Source: CAYVXE01 sp964455375 (GTDB lineage Bacteria > Zhuqueibacterota > Zhuqueibacteria > Oceanimicrobiales > Oceanimicrobiaceae). Taken from it: a stretch of 64,000 nucleotides of DNA. Positions 42,825 through 51,874 of the stretch are shown here, one piece after another. The position numbers were made by a program, and so were the translations under genes. The notes below the pieces were generated by a model. That model saw nothing but the letters and a program-made list of their open reading frames with translations, made no database searches and had not been told where the DNA came from. The DNA is taken from the NCBI GenBank assembly GCA_964455375.1, contig CAYVXE010000004.1, positions 14,829-78,828 of the forward strand. Reading direction: 5' to 3'. Each line of letters starts with the position of its first letter. The stretch's first letter is position 1.

Positions 42825-43772
42825 CTACTTACGCAATATAGCAGTCGCGGCAAATCTTTGCGATTTAAATTTGCGACCGTTTATTTTACTGACGTTAAAA
42901 ATGCTGAAAACCAAAACAAAAGCCCCAAACCATTGCACCGGCTGCAGAAGATGCCCCCGGATCAAATATTCAAAAAGAATTGCACTTAGAGGAAACGCCA
43001 GCTCGCAAATAGCAGCGATTGAGGCTTTGATTTTTTTCAAACCGTAATAGTACAGAAAGATGGCCGGGCCGCCTGTTGAAAAAGCAATTAAGATGAAAAT
43101 AAGTGCTTGTTGTTTTGTAATCTGAGTGATGGTTACGAGATCGCCGGAGGCAGCAACCAGTACAAATAGTAAGATCGATGAAAACAAAAATCGCAAATAA
43201 GTGCCAAATTCAAACGATACATTTTTCAATGCCCGTTTGCTGAAAATGGTGGAAACCGCAAAACTGGCCGCCGCAATTAAAGAGAACAGTGCAGCAGCAG
43301 TGGTTTTGTCTCCGGAGTGAATAACCGGCATGTTTAAGCCAAAGGTCATGAAATATGTACCGATGACAGCAATGGTTGCCCAAAGAAAAAAGTTTGCCGG
43401 TAGCCGTTCTTTCAAAAAAACAGCAGCAAGTATGAGCGCAATAACCGGTTGCAATTTTTGAATTAGAATGACAATGGAAAGATTGACATAATTGACATAA
43501 AACAGAGCTTTAGTTATCGCCATAATGCCGATGGCGCCACCAAAAATTGCAACGCCAATAAAAGAGATCCAATCATTTTGGTCAAATGTTTTAATGATAA
43601 CCAGTCGTTTTCGAAAAACCGGTGTCAGGTAAAGCGTAACAATGCTGCTTTCGATGAACACAACGAATGTAACCGGTAGATGAAACAGTGCCGGACGTAA
43701 AATAATGCCATCAATTCCCCAGAGAATTGCGGCAAATACAACAAATATCGGCGCGACTTTTTCCATTTTCAC
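42825..43772 (-). CDS. DMT superfamily (EamA) transporter
   Basis: 315 residues, ten TM segments in two EamA halves (about 5-140 and 155-300). Typical segments are FVVFAAILWGIDGIILRP at the start, QKLQPVIALILAAVFLKE ending the first half and ICELAFPLSAILFEYLIRG in the second. Substrates of the family are amino acids, purines or other metabolites and cannot be assigned. Start is GTG at 43772 or ATG at 43766; neither has a clear ribosome site. Divergent from the NCS2 permease gene. Confidence 0.88.
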   Translation of the reverse strand: MKMEKVAPIFVVFAAILWGIDGIILRPALFHLPVTFVVFIESSIVTLYLTPVFRKRLVIIKTFDQNDWISFIGVAIFGGAIGIMAITKALFYVNYVNLSIVILIQKLQPVIALILAAVFLKERLPANFFLWATIAVIGTYFMTFGLNMPVIHSGDKTTAAALFSLIAAASFAVSTIFSKRALKNVSFEFGTYLRFLFSSILLFVLVAASGDLVTITQITKQQALIFILIAFSTGGPAIFLYYYGLKKIKASIAAICELAFPLSAILFEYLIRGHLLQPVQWFGAFVLVFSIFNVSKINGRKFKSQRFAATAILRK

Positions 43773-43945
43773 TTTTCATTAAAATTTTTTCCAACCCGGT
43801 ATCAAACGGCGCAAGTTTTATAAAAGAATAGAGTTTTTACCCGACAAAGTAAAGAAAATAAATCAAAGAGAACTGCACGTTGACCTGACGGTTGCATTTC
43901 AGCGTATTTTTTCTTACTCTTCGTAGATTGTTGAAAGGGAAGAGT

Positions 43946-45277
43946 GTGTCAGACGAAAAAACCCAAAACAAGAATGCCCCGGGAGCAACCAGTATCATTT
44001 ATGATGTCGATGAGATGCCGCCTCTGCGGGAAGCAATTCCCCTGGGTCTACAGCATGTCTTAGCCATGTTTCTGAGTAATATTGCGGTGCCGTTAATCAT
44101 TGCCATCGCCATTGGCATGACAACTGAAGAAAAAGCCTTTTTAGTTCAAATGGCTCTCTTCATGGCTGGGATTGCAACAATTATTCAGTCCTACCCAATC
44201 GGACCCATCGGCGCCCGCATTCCCATCGTGATGGGAACCAGTTTTGCATTCGTAGCTGGAATTATCAGCATTAGCAAACAATACAATCTGGCAACAGCTC
44301 TGGGCGCCTGCCTGGCTGCGTCGGTTGTTGAGATAATCATTGGCTTTTCCTACGCAAAATTCAAACGATTTTTCCCGCCGCTTACCACCGGAATTGTGGT
44401 CATGCTCATTGGCCTGACGCTCATACCTGTGGGGATGGACTATGCTGCCGGTGGTGTCGGTGCTGCGGATTACGGCTCGTTTCCCAATCTATTGATCGCC
44501 GGAGTGGTCATGGTCATTACGCTTTTTCTGAACCAGTTTTCAAAGGGATTCCTCAGTTACGCGAGTATTCTCATTGCTGCAATTATTGGTTATTTCCTTG
44601 CTGTCTTTTTCGGAAAGGTTACTTTTACGCATTTATCCGGTGGTTCCTGGTTCAGCTTTCCCATACCGCTGAAATTCGGTCTCGAGTTTCATCTTGCACC
44701 GATTGTTACGCTCAGTTTTATTTATGTCGTGAGTGCGCTGGAAACATTAGGTGATATTTCCGGTACAGTTGCTGCGGTAAACAGAGGGCCCACCGCACGT
44801 GAAATGAAAGGTGGTCTGGTTGCTGACGGCGCGATGAGTGGGTTGGCTGCTGTTTTCGGTACCTTCCCCAACACATCTTATTCGCAAAATGTAGGGTTAA
44901 TAAATTTTACCGGCGTCATCAGCCGGCATGTAGCGGGGATTGGCGGCGTGTTTTTACTTTTATTAGGACTGATTCCCAAAGTCGGCATGTTGGTGGCGAC
45001 GATTCCCCCGGCAGTCATTGGTGGTGGTGGATTAATCATGTTTGCAATGATTTTTGCCAGCGGGGCGGCAATCATTCATCGCAGTGTGGAGATGAACCGT
45101 CGCAACATGATTATCCTTGCAGTCTCTGTGGGACTTGGCCTCGGTGTGGAATTCCGTCCGGAAATCTTGCAGCATTTTCCGCGAATGCTAAAAACATTGC
45201 TCGGTCAGGGACTAGTTGTCGGTGGGCTAAGCGGTTTTTTCCTGAATTTAATCTTTCCGGAGGAGGAGAAAAAATGA
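43946..45277 (+). CDS. NCS2 family nucleobase (uracil/xanthine) permease
   Basis: 443 residues from GTG at 43946, which follows AAAGGGAAGAG; the frame is open further back to 43892 without a ribosome site. About 12-14 TM segments. Family marks: LREAIPLGLQHVLAMFLSNI at the start, PIVMGTSFAFVAGI, the SALETLGDISG segment with the substrate Glu, and GTFPNTSYSQNVGLINFTGV. It takes up purines or uracil with protons. It overlaps yccF by four bases (ATGA). Confidence 0.9.
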   Translation: MSDEKTQNKNAPGATSIIYDVDEMPPLREAIPLGLQHVLAMFLSNIAVPLIIAIAIGMTTEEKAFLVQMALFMAGIATIIQSYPIGPIGARIPIVMGTSFAFVAGIISISKQYNLATALGACLAASVVEIIIGFSYAKFKRFFPPLTTGIVVMLIGLTLIPVGMDYAAGGVGAADYGSFPNLLIAGVVMVITLFLNQFSKGFLSYASILIAAIIGYFLAVFFGKVTFTHLSGGSWFSFPIPLKFGLEFHLAPIVTLSFIYVVSALETLGDISGTVAAVNRGPTAREMKGGLVADGAMSGLAAVFGTFPNTSYSQNVGLINFTGVISRHVAGIGGVFLLLLGLIPKVGMLVATIPPAVIGGGGLIMFAMIFASGAAIIHRSVEMNRRNMIILAVSVGLGLGVEFRPEILQHFPRMLKTLLGQGLVVGGLSGFFLNLIFPEEEKK

Positions 45278-45645
45278 GTATTTTGGGAAATATTCTATGG
45301 ATCACAATCGGTGGTGGCATTTTTATCTTTTTTGAATATTTGTTTGGCGGATTAATACTATGCCTAACAATTGTCGGTATTCCATTCGGACTGCAGTGCA
45401 TGAAGTTGTCCTTTTTGGGCCTCGTGCCGTTTGGAAAAGATGTTGTCGTAAAAGAAAGCGCCTCAGGTTGCCTGGCTATCGTCATGAATGTACTCTGGAT
45501 ATTATTGGGTGGAATCTGGATCGCACTGACACATTTAGTCTTTGGCCTGTTTATGGCGATTACCATCATTGGCATCCCTTTCGCCAAACAGCACCTGAAG
45601 TTAGCATCGCTGTCTTTAACCCCGTTCGGGAGAACCGTTCAATAA
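45274..45645 (+). CDS. YccF family inner membrane protein
   Basis: 123 residues, made of two similar halves, each with GGxxxxxEYLxxGLxxCLTIVGIPF-like structure: TIVGIPFGLQCMKLSFLGLV at about 32-51 and IIGIPFAKQHLKLASLSLTP at about 97-116. This internal duplication is diagnostic of YccF (DUF307), a small membrane protein of unknown role. Its ATG overlaps the stop of the nucleobase permease with GGAGGAG before it, so translation is coupled. Confidence 0.92.
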   Translation: MSILGNILWITIGGGIFIFFEYLFGGLILCLTIVGIPFGLQCMKLSFLGLVPFGKDVVVKESASGCLAIVMNVLWILLGGIWIALTHLVFGLFMAITIIGIPFAKQHLKLASLSLTPFGRTVQ

Positions 45646-45664
45646 CGTTTTCAGTAGGTGTTTC

Positions 45665-45803
45665 TAACGAAACCGTCGAAAAAATCGAGTTTAAAAAAGG
45701 CTTCATGCTGAGCGTAGTCGAAGCATGGTTTAAAAACAAAGGGTTACAGCCTTCGACTGCGCTCAGGCTGAAGGTGGAAATTACTTTTTCGACAGTCTCA
45801 ATG
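45665..45803 (+). repeat. Dispersed repeat family 1, copy 4
   Basis: 139 bp, ends TAACGAAACCGTCGAAAAAATCG and TTACTTTTTCGACAGTCTCAA. The interior contains two hairpins, GCTTCATGCTGAGCGTAGTC-GAAGC and CCTTCGACTGCGCTCAGG-CTGAAGG, and the family core GGTTTAAAAACAAAGGGTTAC. It lies between yccF and the creatininase gene. Confidence 0.78.
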
Positions 45804-45847
45804 TAGGCTTCGGCAAATTCAGTATTAACCATTCAGGAGAAAATACA

Positions 45848-46690
45848 ATGTTTCAGAAAATGATTTTAATGACAGTTGTTTTATTTATTTGCCTGGCACC
45901 ACTCAGAAGTTTGTCTGCCAAAGACAATAATGCGTCTCCCACAACCCGCGAGATGAATCTCATCAACTGGCAGGAATTCCAACAATTTGTCCCCGGAAAA
46001 ATCGAAACTGTCCTGTTGCCGGTGGGCACCCTGGAACCGCACGGTGTTATACCCAATGGTTCCGACAACCTTGCACCGGAAGCAATGGCGAGAGAGATTG
46101 CAGAACGATTGAATGCCATGATCGCTCCGACATTAAATTATGGCGTCACCGGCAGCATGAAAGCATTTCCCGGCGCCTTTGCGATCAGCAAAGAAGCGTA
46201 CGGTTTGTTCATTGCGGATATTTTGCAGGGGTTGGCGGAAAACAAATTCAAAAACATCATTATTCTAAACGGTCACGGCGGTCCGCAAACGGCAATTCTT
46301 CGCGATGTTGCCGATGCTGTTTCAGCAGATAAACGCGTGCGCATTCTCGCCATCAACTGGTGGAGCCTGGCTTCGGAAGAAACCTTTGCCGTGTTCGGTG
46401 AAAACGGCGGTCACGCCGGTAATAATGAAACCGCGTACATTCAGACCGTCGTTCCACAATTTGTGCACCCGGAAAAATATTCGAAGGAGATGACAACACC
46501 TTTCCCCAAAGGAACATCCTGGCATGCGGTGCCGTTCCCCTCGTCCATCGGTTTGTATGAAAAAGGGCAGGGTTTTCCAACGTTTAACAAAAAACAGGCG
46601 CAAGAATATTTTGACCGTGTGAATAATCGCGTGGCCGAGCTCATCGAAGATGTGATCAAAAAATGGGATTTGGCGGGGTTGTATCGGTAA
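45848..46690 (+). CDS. Creatininase-family amidohydrolase with signal peptide
   Basis: 280 residues. Metal-binding segments are clear: LLPVGTLEPHGVIPNGSDN (Glu/His/Asp), IILNGHGGPQTA (His) and GENGGHAGNNETAYIQTV (Glu). The family includes creatininase and mycofactocin/riboflavin-pathway amidohydrolases. An N-terminal export signal (MILMTVVLFICLAPLRSLSA|KD) is unusual, since most relatives are cytoplasmic. CAGGAGAAA precedes the ATG. Not linked to creatine or mycofactocin genes here, so the substrate is unknown. Confidence 0.87.
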   Translation: MFQKMILMTVVLFICLAPLRSLSAKDNNASPTTREMNLINWQEFQQFVPGKIETVLLPVGTLEPHGVIPNGSDNLAPEAMAREIAERLNAMIAPTLNYGVTGSMKAFPGAFAISKEAYGLFIADILQGLAENKFKNIIILNGHGGPQTAILRDVADAVSADKRVRILAINWWSLASEETFAVFGENGGHAGNNETAYIQTVVPQFVHPEKYSKEMTTPFPKGTSWHAVPFPSSIGLYEKGQGFPTFNKKQAQEYFDRVNNRVAELIEDVIKKWDLAGLYR

Positions 46691-46752
46691 CCGCAAAATT
46701 TGGTTTTTGGGTTACTTTCAAATTCTTGCGAAATCTTTGATGCCGCGACTTG

Positions 46753-46978
46753 GTAGCCTGAATAATTCATAAACCTGAGTAGAATGATTGGACAAGGTAT
46801 TGGAAAGAGGCCAGTAAGGATTGTCATTTCGAATCCGGCGTCTTTTGCCGGATGAGAAATCTTTATTTGCTGGAATCGTTGTGATTACAGTTTTCTTGTC
46901 AGGCATGCGCCTGACTCGAAATGACCATTCGGCGGAAGCAGTGAAAAAATTAGAGATTTGTGAATTAATCAGGTTAGA
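46753..46978 (-). repeat. Dispersed repeat family 2, copy 2 (inverted)
   Basis: 226 bp; its reverse complement follows copy 1 at 40287-40515 from end to end with scattered substitutions. Together the pair flanks about 6.2 kb carrying six genes (CZB to creatininase) as large inverted repeats. No gene is seen in the rest of 46691-47113. Confidence 0.85.
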
Positions 46979-47113
46979 AAAACAACTTAAAACTCTGACA
47001 GGATTTCGACCCCTGTGGGAGTTCAACAAATACAGAACGAAATCTCTTTCATTAACAAAAAACCGTTTGAAGGCAATGGTTATGCTTTTGGACAACCCCC
47101 AATTTTAGAGAAT

Positions 47114-47581
47114 TCATCCCACCAGAGACTTTTCGAAATCCTTAACCACAAACTTTTTCCCCTTTTGGACGACAGTGTGGCCTTCCAGTTTCAAAAATAT
47201 TTTCTGTTTATCAATTCCGCCCGGATATTTTTCGTTAATCACACCCCCCGATTTTAATGTTCGCCAGTAAGGCGTGGTGCGACTTTCCCCGTCTAATTCC
47301 GCTTCATTGGCGGCATGAGCAGCAATCCAGGCAAAAATACCAGTGGTCATGGGGCAGCCGATGGTCGCTTGATGTTTTTGTGCCAGCCTCTCCCGGATTT
47401 GATTGATGGTAATGAGCTTCCCTTCCGGTACGGATTTCATGATGTCGTTCACTTCCATTGGTGCAGGAATAACCAAGGTTCCGGCACCCCATTTTTGCGC
47501 CATTTTTTCTGAGATTTGTTCAACTTTGGGTAAATCCTTGCTGTCTTCAAGTTTTTCCCGCCATGATTTTTTTGCAGGCAT
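47114..47581 (-). CDS. MGMT/alkyltransferase-like family protein lacking the acceptor Cys
   Basis: 155 residues from the ATG at 47581 behind GGAGGG. The MGMT helix-turn-helix domain is seen in VPEGKLITINQIRERLAQKH, TTGIFAWIAAHAANE and the active-site loop TPYWRTLKSGGVINEKYPGG. In true O6-alkylguanine transferases that loop is PCHR; here it reads PYWR, so no methyl acceptor is present. The protein may flag alkylated DNA for nucleotide excision repair as ATL proteins do (family knowledge), or serve another role. A basic N-terminal 35 residues precedes the domain. Confidence 0.78.
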   Translation of the reverse strand: MPAKKSWREKLEDSKDLPKVEQISEKMAQKWGAGTLVIPAPMEVNDIMKSVPEGKLITINQIRERLAQKHQATIGCPMTTGIFAWIAAHAANEAELDGESRTTPYWRTLKSGGVINEKYPGGIDKQKIFLKLEGHTVVQKGKKFVVKDFEKSLVG

Positions 47582-47778
47582 GTTAAAACCCTCCATTAAT
47601 TGACTTCATAAGATTTTTAATGTCTGACCGACTACGTTGCAAGTGTTGCATTCCATCGTCAAGCTCAGGACAATACCTCGATACCTCCCGTTGGCTTCAC
47701 GAACTGCTTTAGTTTGCGCTACCCGGAGTCCAAAGCTGACCATTGCTACAATTCAAATCTTTTTTTTAATATCAGTGA

Positions 47779-48590
47779 CTATGTTGTCCGTTTAAGAACA
47801 ACGACGGACAAATCATCAAACGCCTTTGCTTCCCCACGAAATTGCTGCACGTCGGCGATGAGTTTTTGTCCTGCTTTCTCAGGGCTATCTTTGGTTAGCG
47901 CAGGAACAAATTTGAATAAACGCTCCTCCTCATAGAATTCACCCAGCTCGTTGCGCGCTTCCGTCACACCGTCCGAATAAANNNNNNNNNNNNNNNNNNN
48001 NNNNNNNNNNNNNNNNNNNNNNNNNNNNNNNNNNNNNNNNNNNNNNNNNNNNNNNNNNNNNNNNNNNNNNNNNNNNNNNNNCTTATCTTTATAAAATCCA
48101 CCAGGTCGCCGCCGACTTCATTGGCAGGCTGAGAATACAACCATACCGACCAACCGGGAATCTCGGGACTTTCTTCCGGCATCAAAGCCCTTTGCACCGC
48201 TCTGCCCGCCTCTAATTCACTCTTTGCCAACAATTTATCTTTCAATTCCAGCATAAGAATAAAAATGAATATCACTGTGCTGAACATAATAAAATTTCCA
48301 TTGTTGTTATTGCCGGATTTGATGAACAAAAGAATAAACCCGACACCAAACAAAAGTCGTCGCGACGGAGCGAGTTTAAAAAACAGACTCTTTAACAGCC
48401 AGATGGTTGTAAAAAAGCAGCGTTTGAACCAGCCCATTTTTCGTAAACGGTCCCGACGTTCATCATCTAAGAAATACTCCTTCAATTCCGCAAAATCCCG
48501 CTTAAATGACTTCTTGAAATCGGAATGATGAAAATCATCCTTCAACGTTTTACCGATGGAAGGATCCTTCTTTGTTTTTGACGTATTCAT
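47779..48590 (-). CDS. Membrane-anchored SpoIIE-type PP2C phosphatase, broken by an assembly gap
   Basis: Before the gap: about 169 residues with a charged N-terminus, two TM segments (about 78-92 and 98-115), a signalling helix and the start of the phosphatase domain (AGRAVQRALMPEESPEIPGW, QPANEVGGDLVDFIKI). After the gap: YSDGVTEARNELGEFYEEER to the end VVVLKRTT, the C-terminal part. The metal-binding centre (DxxGHG region) is missing. By comparison with the full-length relative at 52600 about 120-140 residues (about 400 bp) are lost, far more than the 100 N. The phosphatase probably acts on an anti-sigma antagonist or similar phosphoprotein. Confidence 0.85.
47982..48081. other. Assembly gap (100 N) inside a phosphatase gene
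   Basis: Exactly 100 N with no shared flanking sequence. The two flanks encode the start and end of one SpoIIE domain, so real sequence is missing and the spacer length is arbitrary. Confidence 0.95.
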
Positions 48591-48935
48591 AGGTCTCCTT
48601 CAGGGGAACTGATTAATTCTGTTCAAGACTTGTGCCGAAAATTATTTCTTATCTGAGTTGCTTGTGCATATTCTCAATATACGGAAAAATTATAAAATGA
48701 TTTCAGGAAAATAAGAACTTTCTATATTTTTTTCGCATCTTTTGGATTGTTGTTGTGTTTATTAAAATACCAGAAGGTATCCTGCAAAATGACACGGTAA
48801 CGGAAATGTCAACTTAGTGCTTCTTTTTTCTCTCCACGAAAAACACAGATTGGTTTTCCGGTTGCACATGTAACCTGAAACCTGTATATTCAGGGCGTTT
48901 TATGAATATTCCTGAGACCAGATAACACTTTAGAT
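48591..48935. other. Intergenic region, divergent promoters expected, no feature resolved
   Basis: 345 bp between two divergent genes. It is AT-rich with T-tracts near 48730 and must contain promoters for both sides, but I could not fix a site. No gene, repeat copy or RNA was recognised. Confidence 0.5.
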
Positions 48936-50438
48936 ATGGTTGCCAATTCAGACAATTCTGTCACGAAACAAAGCAATGAGAGTTTGTCACGTAAAGCCGG
49001 CATCATGGTTATCAGTCGTGCTATTACGATTTCCGTACAGTTGGTTTCCCTCGTGGTACTTACGCGTGTCCTCAGCAAGCAAGACCTCGGTATCCTTTCT
49101 TTTCTTTTTATGATGGTCTACCTCTCGGTTTTATCTATCGGACAATTAGCTTTACCGGAAAGTATTTTTTATTTTTTCGAACTGCTGGCTAAATCCGCCA
49201 GAAAAAATTTTGCGCTTCTCACCTCAAGAACGCTTTTTTTTGTTAGCCTGGTTGGCAGTATCCTCATTTTTCTTATCTGTTACGTCGTGAAATTAAAGGG
49301 ACAGCCCCTGGATAATTTATATTGGCCATTCATGGTGCTTATTTTACTGGAGTTACCTACGACGCCGTTACCAAACATCCTCATTGCCATTGGACAGGCA
49401 AAAAAGGCCGCTGTTTTTAACATTGCTGTTGGTCTGGTTCAATTTCTAGCTTTGGTGCTACCGGCAGCGCTAAATTTGCCGCTCAAAACGATTATATTCA
49501 GTCTCTTAGGTTCCGGTGTATTCCGATTTCTCTTGAGTGCTATCTTATTTGCCAATATTTTGCATGGTGAGCAAACACGGTTACCCGCAGGAACGGCAAA
49601 AAAACAGTTGTCTTATTCAATTCCATTGAGTTTCGCCCAAATTCTCTGGAGCTTAAACCGACAGATAGATAAATATGTGGTTGCCTGGTTTCTACCCGCT
49701 GCGGTGTTGGCAGAATACATTATCGGAGCGTGGGAGATTCCTGTCCTGTCGACTATACCGGCTTCAGTGGCTTCAGTTATGTTACCCAAATTTGTCGCCT
49801 ATCATTTGGATGAAAACAGAGAGGAGCTTCTTGAACTATGGCACACTGCGGTGAAAAAAGTGTCGATTATCATCATTCCCTTAACCGTATTATTTTTGCT
49901 TATTGCGCATGAATTCATCGTTCTGCTTTATACAAAAAACTACATCAGGGCAGTGATTCCATTTCGAATTTATACCGTTATTTTGCTCCACCGGGTTGCC
50001 TCTTACAGTGCCATTTTAAAAGCCATAGACGATACCCGTTCGATTACCATATCTGCAATTCTGCTGGTTGTCTTAAACATTATTCTCAGCATTCCGATGG
50101 TCAAATATATGGGGATCAGCGGACCGCCAACGGCGACGTTGATAGCAAATATGTTCGCTTGGGCATACACCTTGACCAAAATCAGCAAAGGGCTACAAGT
50201 CTCTTTTATCAAGGTGTTCCCCTTTCGTTTTTATATAAAAACGCTAACCGTTGCTGTTCTCTCGGCTATTCCGGTAGTTGTTCTTGGCACTTTGGTGCAC
50301 ACCTCAAATACGTTGGAATTGCTACTAAAAGTCATTGCTTATTTACTTGTATTTTCCGCGGCAGCCTCTTTCGCAAAGGTTTACAAAAAAGAAGATTGGC
50401 TTTATTTGTTGGGATGGGTCACATTTAAAACCAAATGA
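48936..50438 (+). CDS. Polysaccharide flippase (Wzx/MviN-like, MOP superfamily)
   Basis: 500 residues, about 12-14 TM segments. The start RKAGIMVISRAITISVQLVS and VLTRVLSKQDLGILSFLF are typical of polysaccharide-biosynthesis export proteins that flip lipid-linked glycans across the inner membrane. No strong ribosome site is seen before the ATG. It converges with a glycosyltransferase gene 60 bp downstream, so both may serve the same surface glycan, possibly linked to the exosortase system suggested by epsI at 63.3 kb (inference). Confidence 0.88.
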   Translation: MVANSDNSVTKQSNESLSRKAGIMVISRAITISVQLVSLVVLTRVLSKQDLGILSFLFMMVYLSVLSIGQLALPESIFYFFELLAKSARKNFALLTSRTLFFVSLVGSILIFLICYVVKLKGQPLDNLYWPFMVLILLELPTTPLPNILIAIGQAKKAAVFNIAVGLVQFLALVLPAALNLPLKTIIFSLLGSGVFRFLLSAILFANILHGEQTRLPAGTAKKQLSYSIPLSFAQILWSLNRQIDKYVVAWFLPAAVLAEYIIGAWEIPVLSTIPASVASVMLPKFVAYHLDENREELLELWHTAVKKVSIIIIPLTVLFLLIAHEFIVLLYTKNYIRAVIPFRIYTVILLHRVASYSAILKAIDDTRSITISAILLVVLNIILSIPMVKYMGISGPPTATLIANMFAWAYTLTKISKGLQVSFIKVFPFRFYIKTLTVAVLSAIPVVVLGTLVHTSNTLELLLKVIAYLLVFSAAASFAKVYKKEDWLYLLGWVTFKTK

Positions 50439-50497
50439 CAGGCCCAATGCAGCATCCCGAACCTTATGATGCTCACAAAAAATGCGCAACAAACGAT

Positions 50498-51718
50498 TTA
50501 GAGGTGACGGAGCATAATGTCTTTAATCTTACCAACATTTACTTTCCCATTGAACTTTTCTGCGCCAACAGCTAAAGATTTCTTACACATGGTGTCATAG
50601 TCTTTTGCTGTCATAATTTCGAACATGGCTTTTTCAAGAGCTGCCGGATTTTTTTGAGGTACGACCAAACCATTTTGGCCTTCGACGATACATTCCGGAA
50701 GCCCGGAAACATCGGTGCAAATTAATGGAAGTCCATACGTGCAAGCCTCTATACATACGGTCGGTAGTCCGTCCCGGTCACCATTCGACTCAATAATGGA
50801 TGGCATGACCAAAACATCTCCGTGGTCATAAATGGATGCAATTCGATTGGGTGCAATATACCCTTGAAACTGCACTACTTCGGTTAACGCCAGTTCCTGC
50901 ACTAACGTTAAAATTTTTTCCTCCAGAGGGCCTTTGCCGACGATGCGACAGAGAAACCGCACATTCCGTGACTTTAGTAGACGACAAGCTTCCAACAAAT
51001 ATTCGAACCCTTTCTTGGGTACCAGCCTTCCGACAGCCAAAAAAGTGAAAGGTGTGTGCGGTTTATTTTCAAGACAAAGATTGCTTTGCAAAGGAATACT
51101 GTTATAAATTTGGGAAACTTTATTCTTTTCAATTTTCCAGTTTGCTTTAAAATATGCAGCGTTTGCGAGCGTTTCTGTAATGACATAAGATACTCGATTG
51201 AGTTTTTTTTGCATGCCGCTATTATCCTGATAAATGTCCATAGCGTGGGCTGTACACCCAAAAGGGACACCTGTAAATGCGGAAAGATACAGGGCTGTTT
51301 CCGTGGGCGCGGTCATAAAGTGGGCATGTAACAATTGTATATTTTTTGTTAGAATAACTTCGGCCACTGCAGCAGCGCGAAATAAGCATACAAAACTGCG
51401 TGCCATTTTCGAAAGGCTTTTGTGGCCAAACGTAAAGAACTGAATCCAGGTTTTGAAATACGTACAGGTATGTTTGAGCAAAAACTTAAAATGTTGCAGG
51501 AGGGATGCCGGTTTGAAGGGGTTTTCTGGAATGGCAATAAATTGATTTTGCAGTGCTAATTCTTCTTCTCCCAAATCATCCCGGTCGACAATTTTTCGGG
51601 CGCCAACATAGAGCTCTACCCCCTGGTGTTTTAATTCAACCAATTCACGGGTGATAAAATTCTGCGACCATTCAAATAGACGATTTAATAATACAGCGAC
51701 AATCATCTGGTTAGCCAT
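50498..51718 (-). CDS. Glycosyltransferase family 4 (GT-B)
   Basis: 406 residues. The C-terminal nucleotide-sugar half is clear: TFLAVGRLVPKKGFEYLLEA, VGKGPLEEKI, VVQFQGYIAPNRI, VMPSIIESNGDRDGLPTVCI (EX7E motif) and DVSGLPECIVEGQNGLVVP. It is closest in pattern to capsular/colanic-acid WcaL-type transferases. Acts at the cytoplasmic face on lipid-linked sugar. An AGGGAAAAG site precedes the ATG. The acceptor is unknown. Confidence 0.9.
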   Translation of the reverse strand: MANQMIVAVLLNRLFEWSQNFITRELVELKHQGVELYVGARKIVDRDDLGEEELALQNQFIAIPENPFKPASLLQHFKFLLKHTCTYFKTWIQFFTFGHKSLSKMARSFVCLFRAAAVAEVILTKNIQLLHAHFMTAPTETALYLSAFTGVPFGCTAHAMDIYQDNSGMQKKLNRVSYVITETLANAAYFKANWKIEKNKVSQIYNSIPLQSNLCLENKPHTPFTFLAVGRLVPKKGFEYLLEACRLLKSRNVRFLCRIVGKGPLEEKILTLVQELALTEVVQFQGYIAPNRIASIYDHGDVLVMPSIIESNGDRDGLPTVCIEACTYGLPLICTDVSGLPECIVEGQNGLVVPQKNPAALEKAMFEIMTAKDYDTMCKKSLAVGAEKFNGKVNVGKIKDIMLRHL

Positions 51719-51874
51719 CTATCTTTTCCCTGGACTTTTTCATAATGAAATGAGTTGATCTTAGTAGCAATCAGCTATGATTTCCGTTATTTTGTTTTGC
51801 AGCCTATGAACACAAAATAGGATTAAATTAACAAATCAAGAATATCAAAAACAAGGTATTTCGGATGACTTCAA

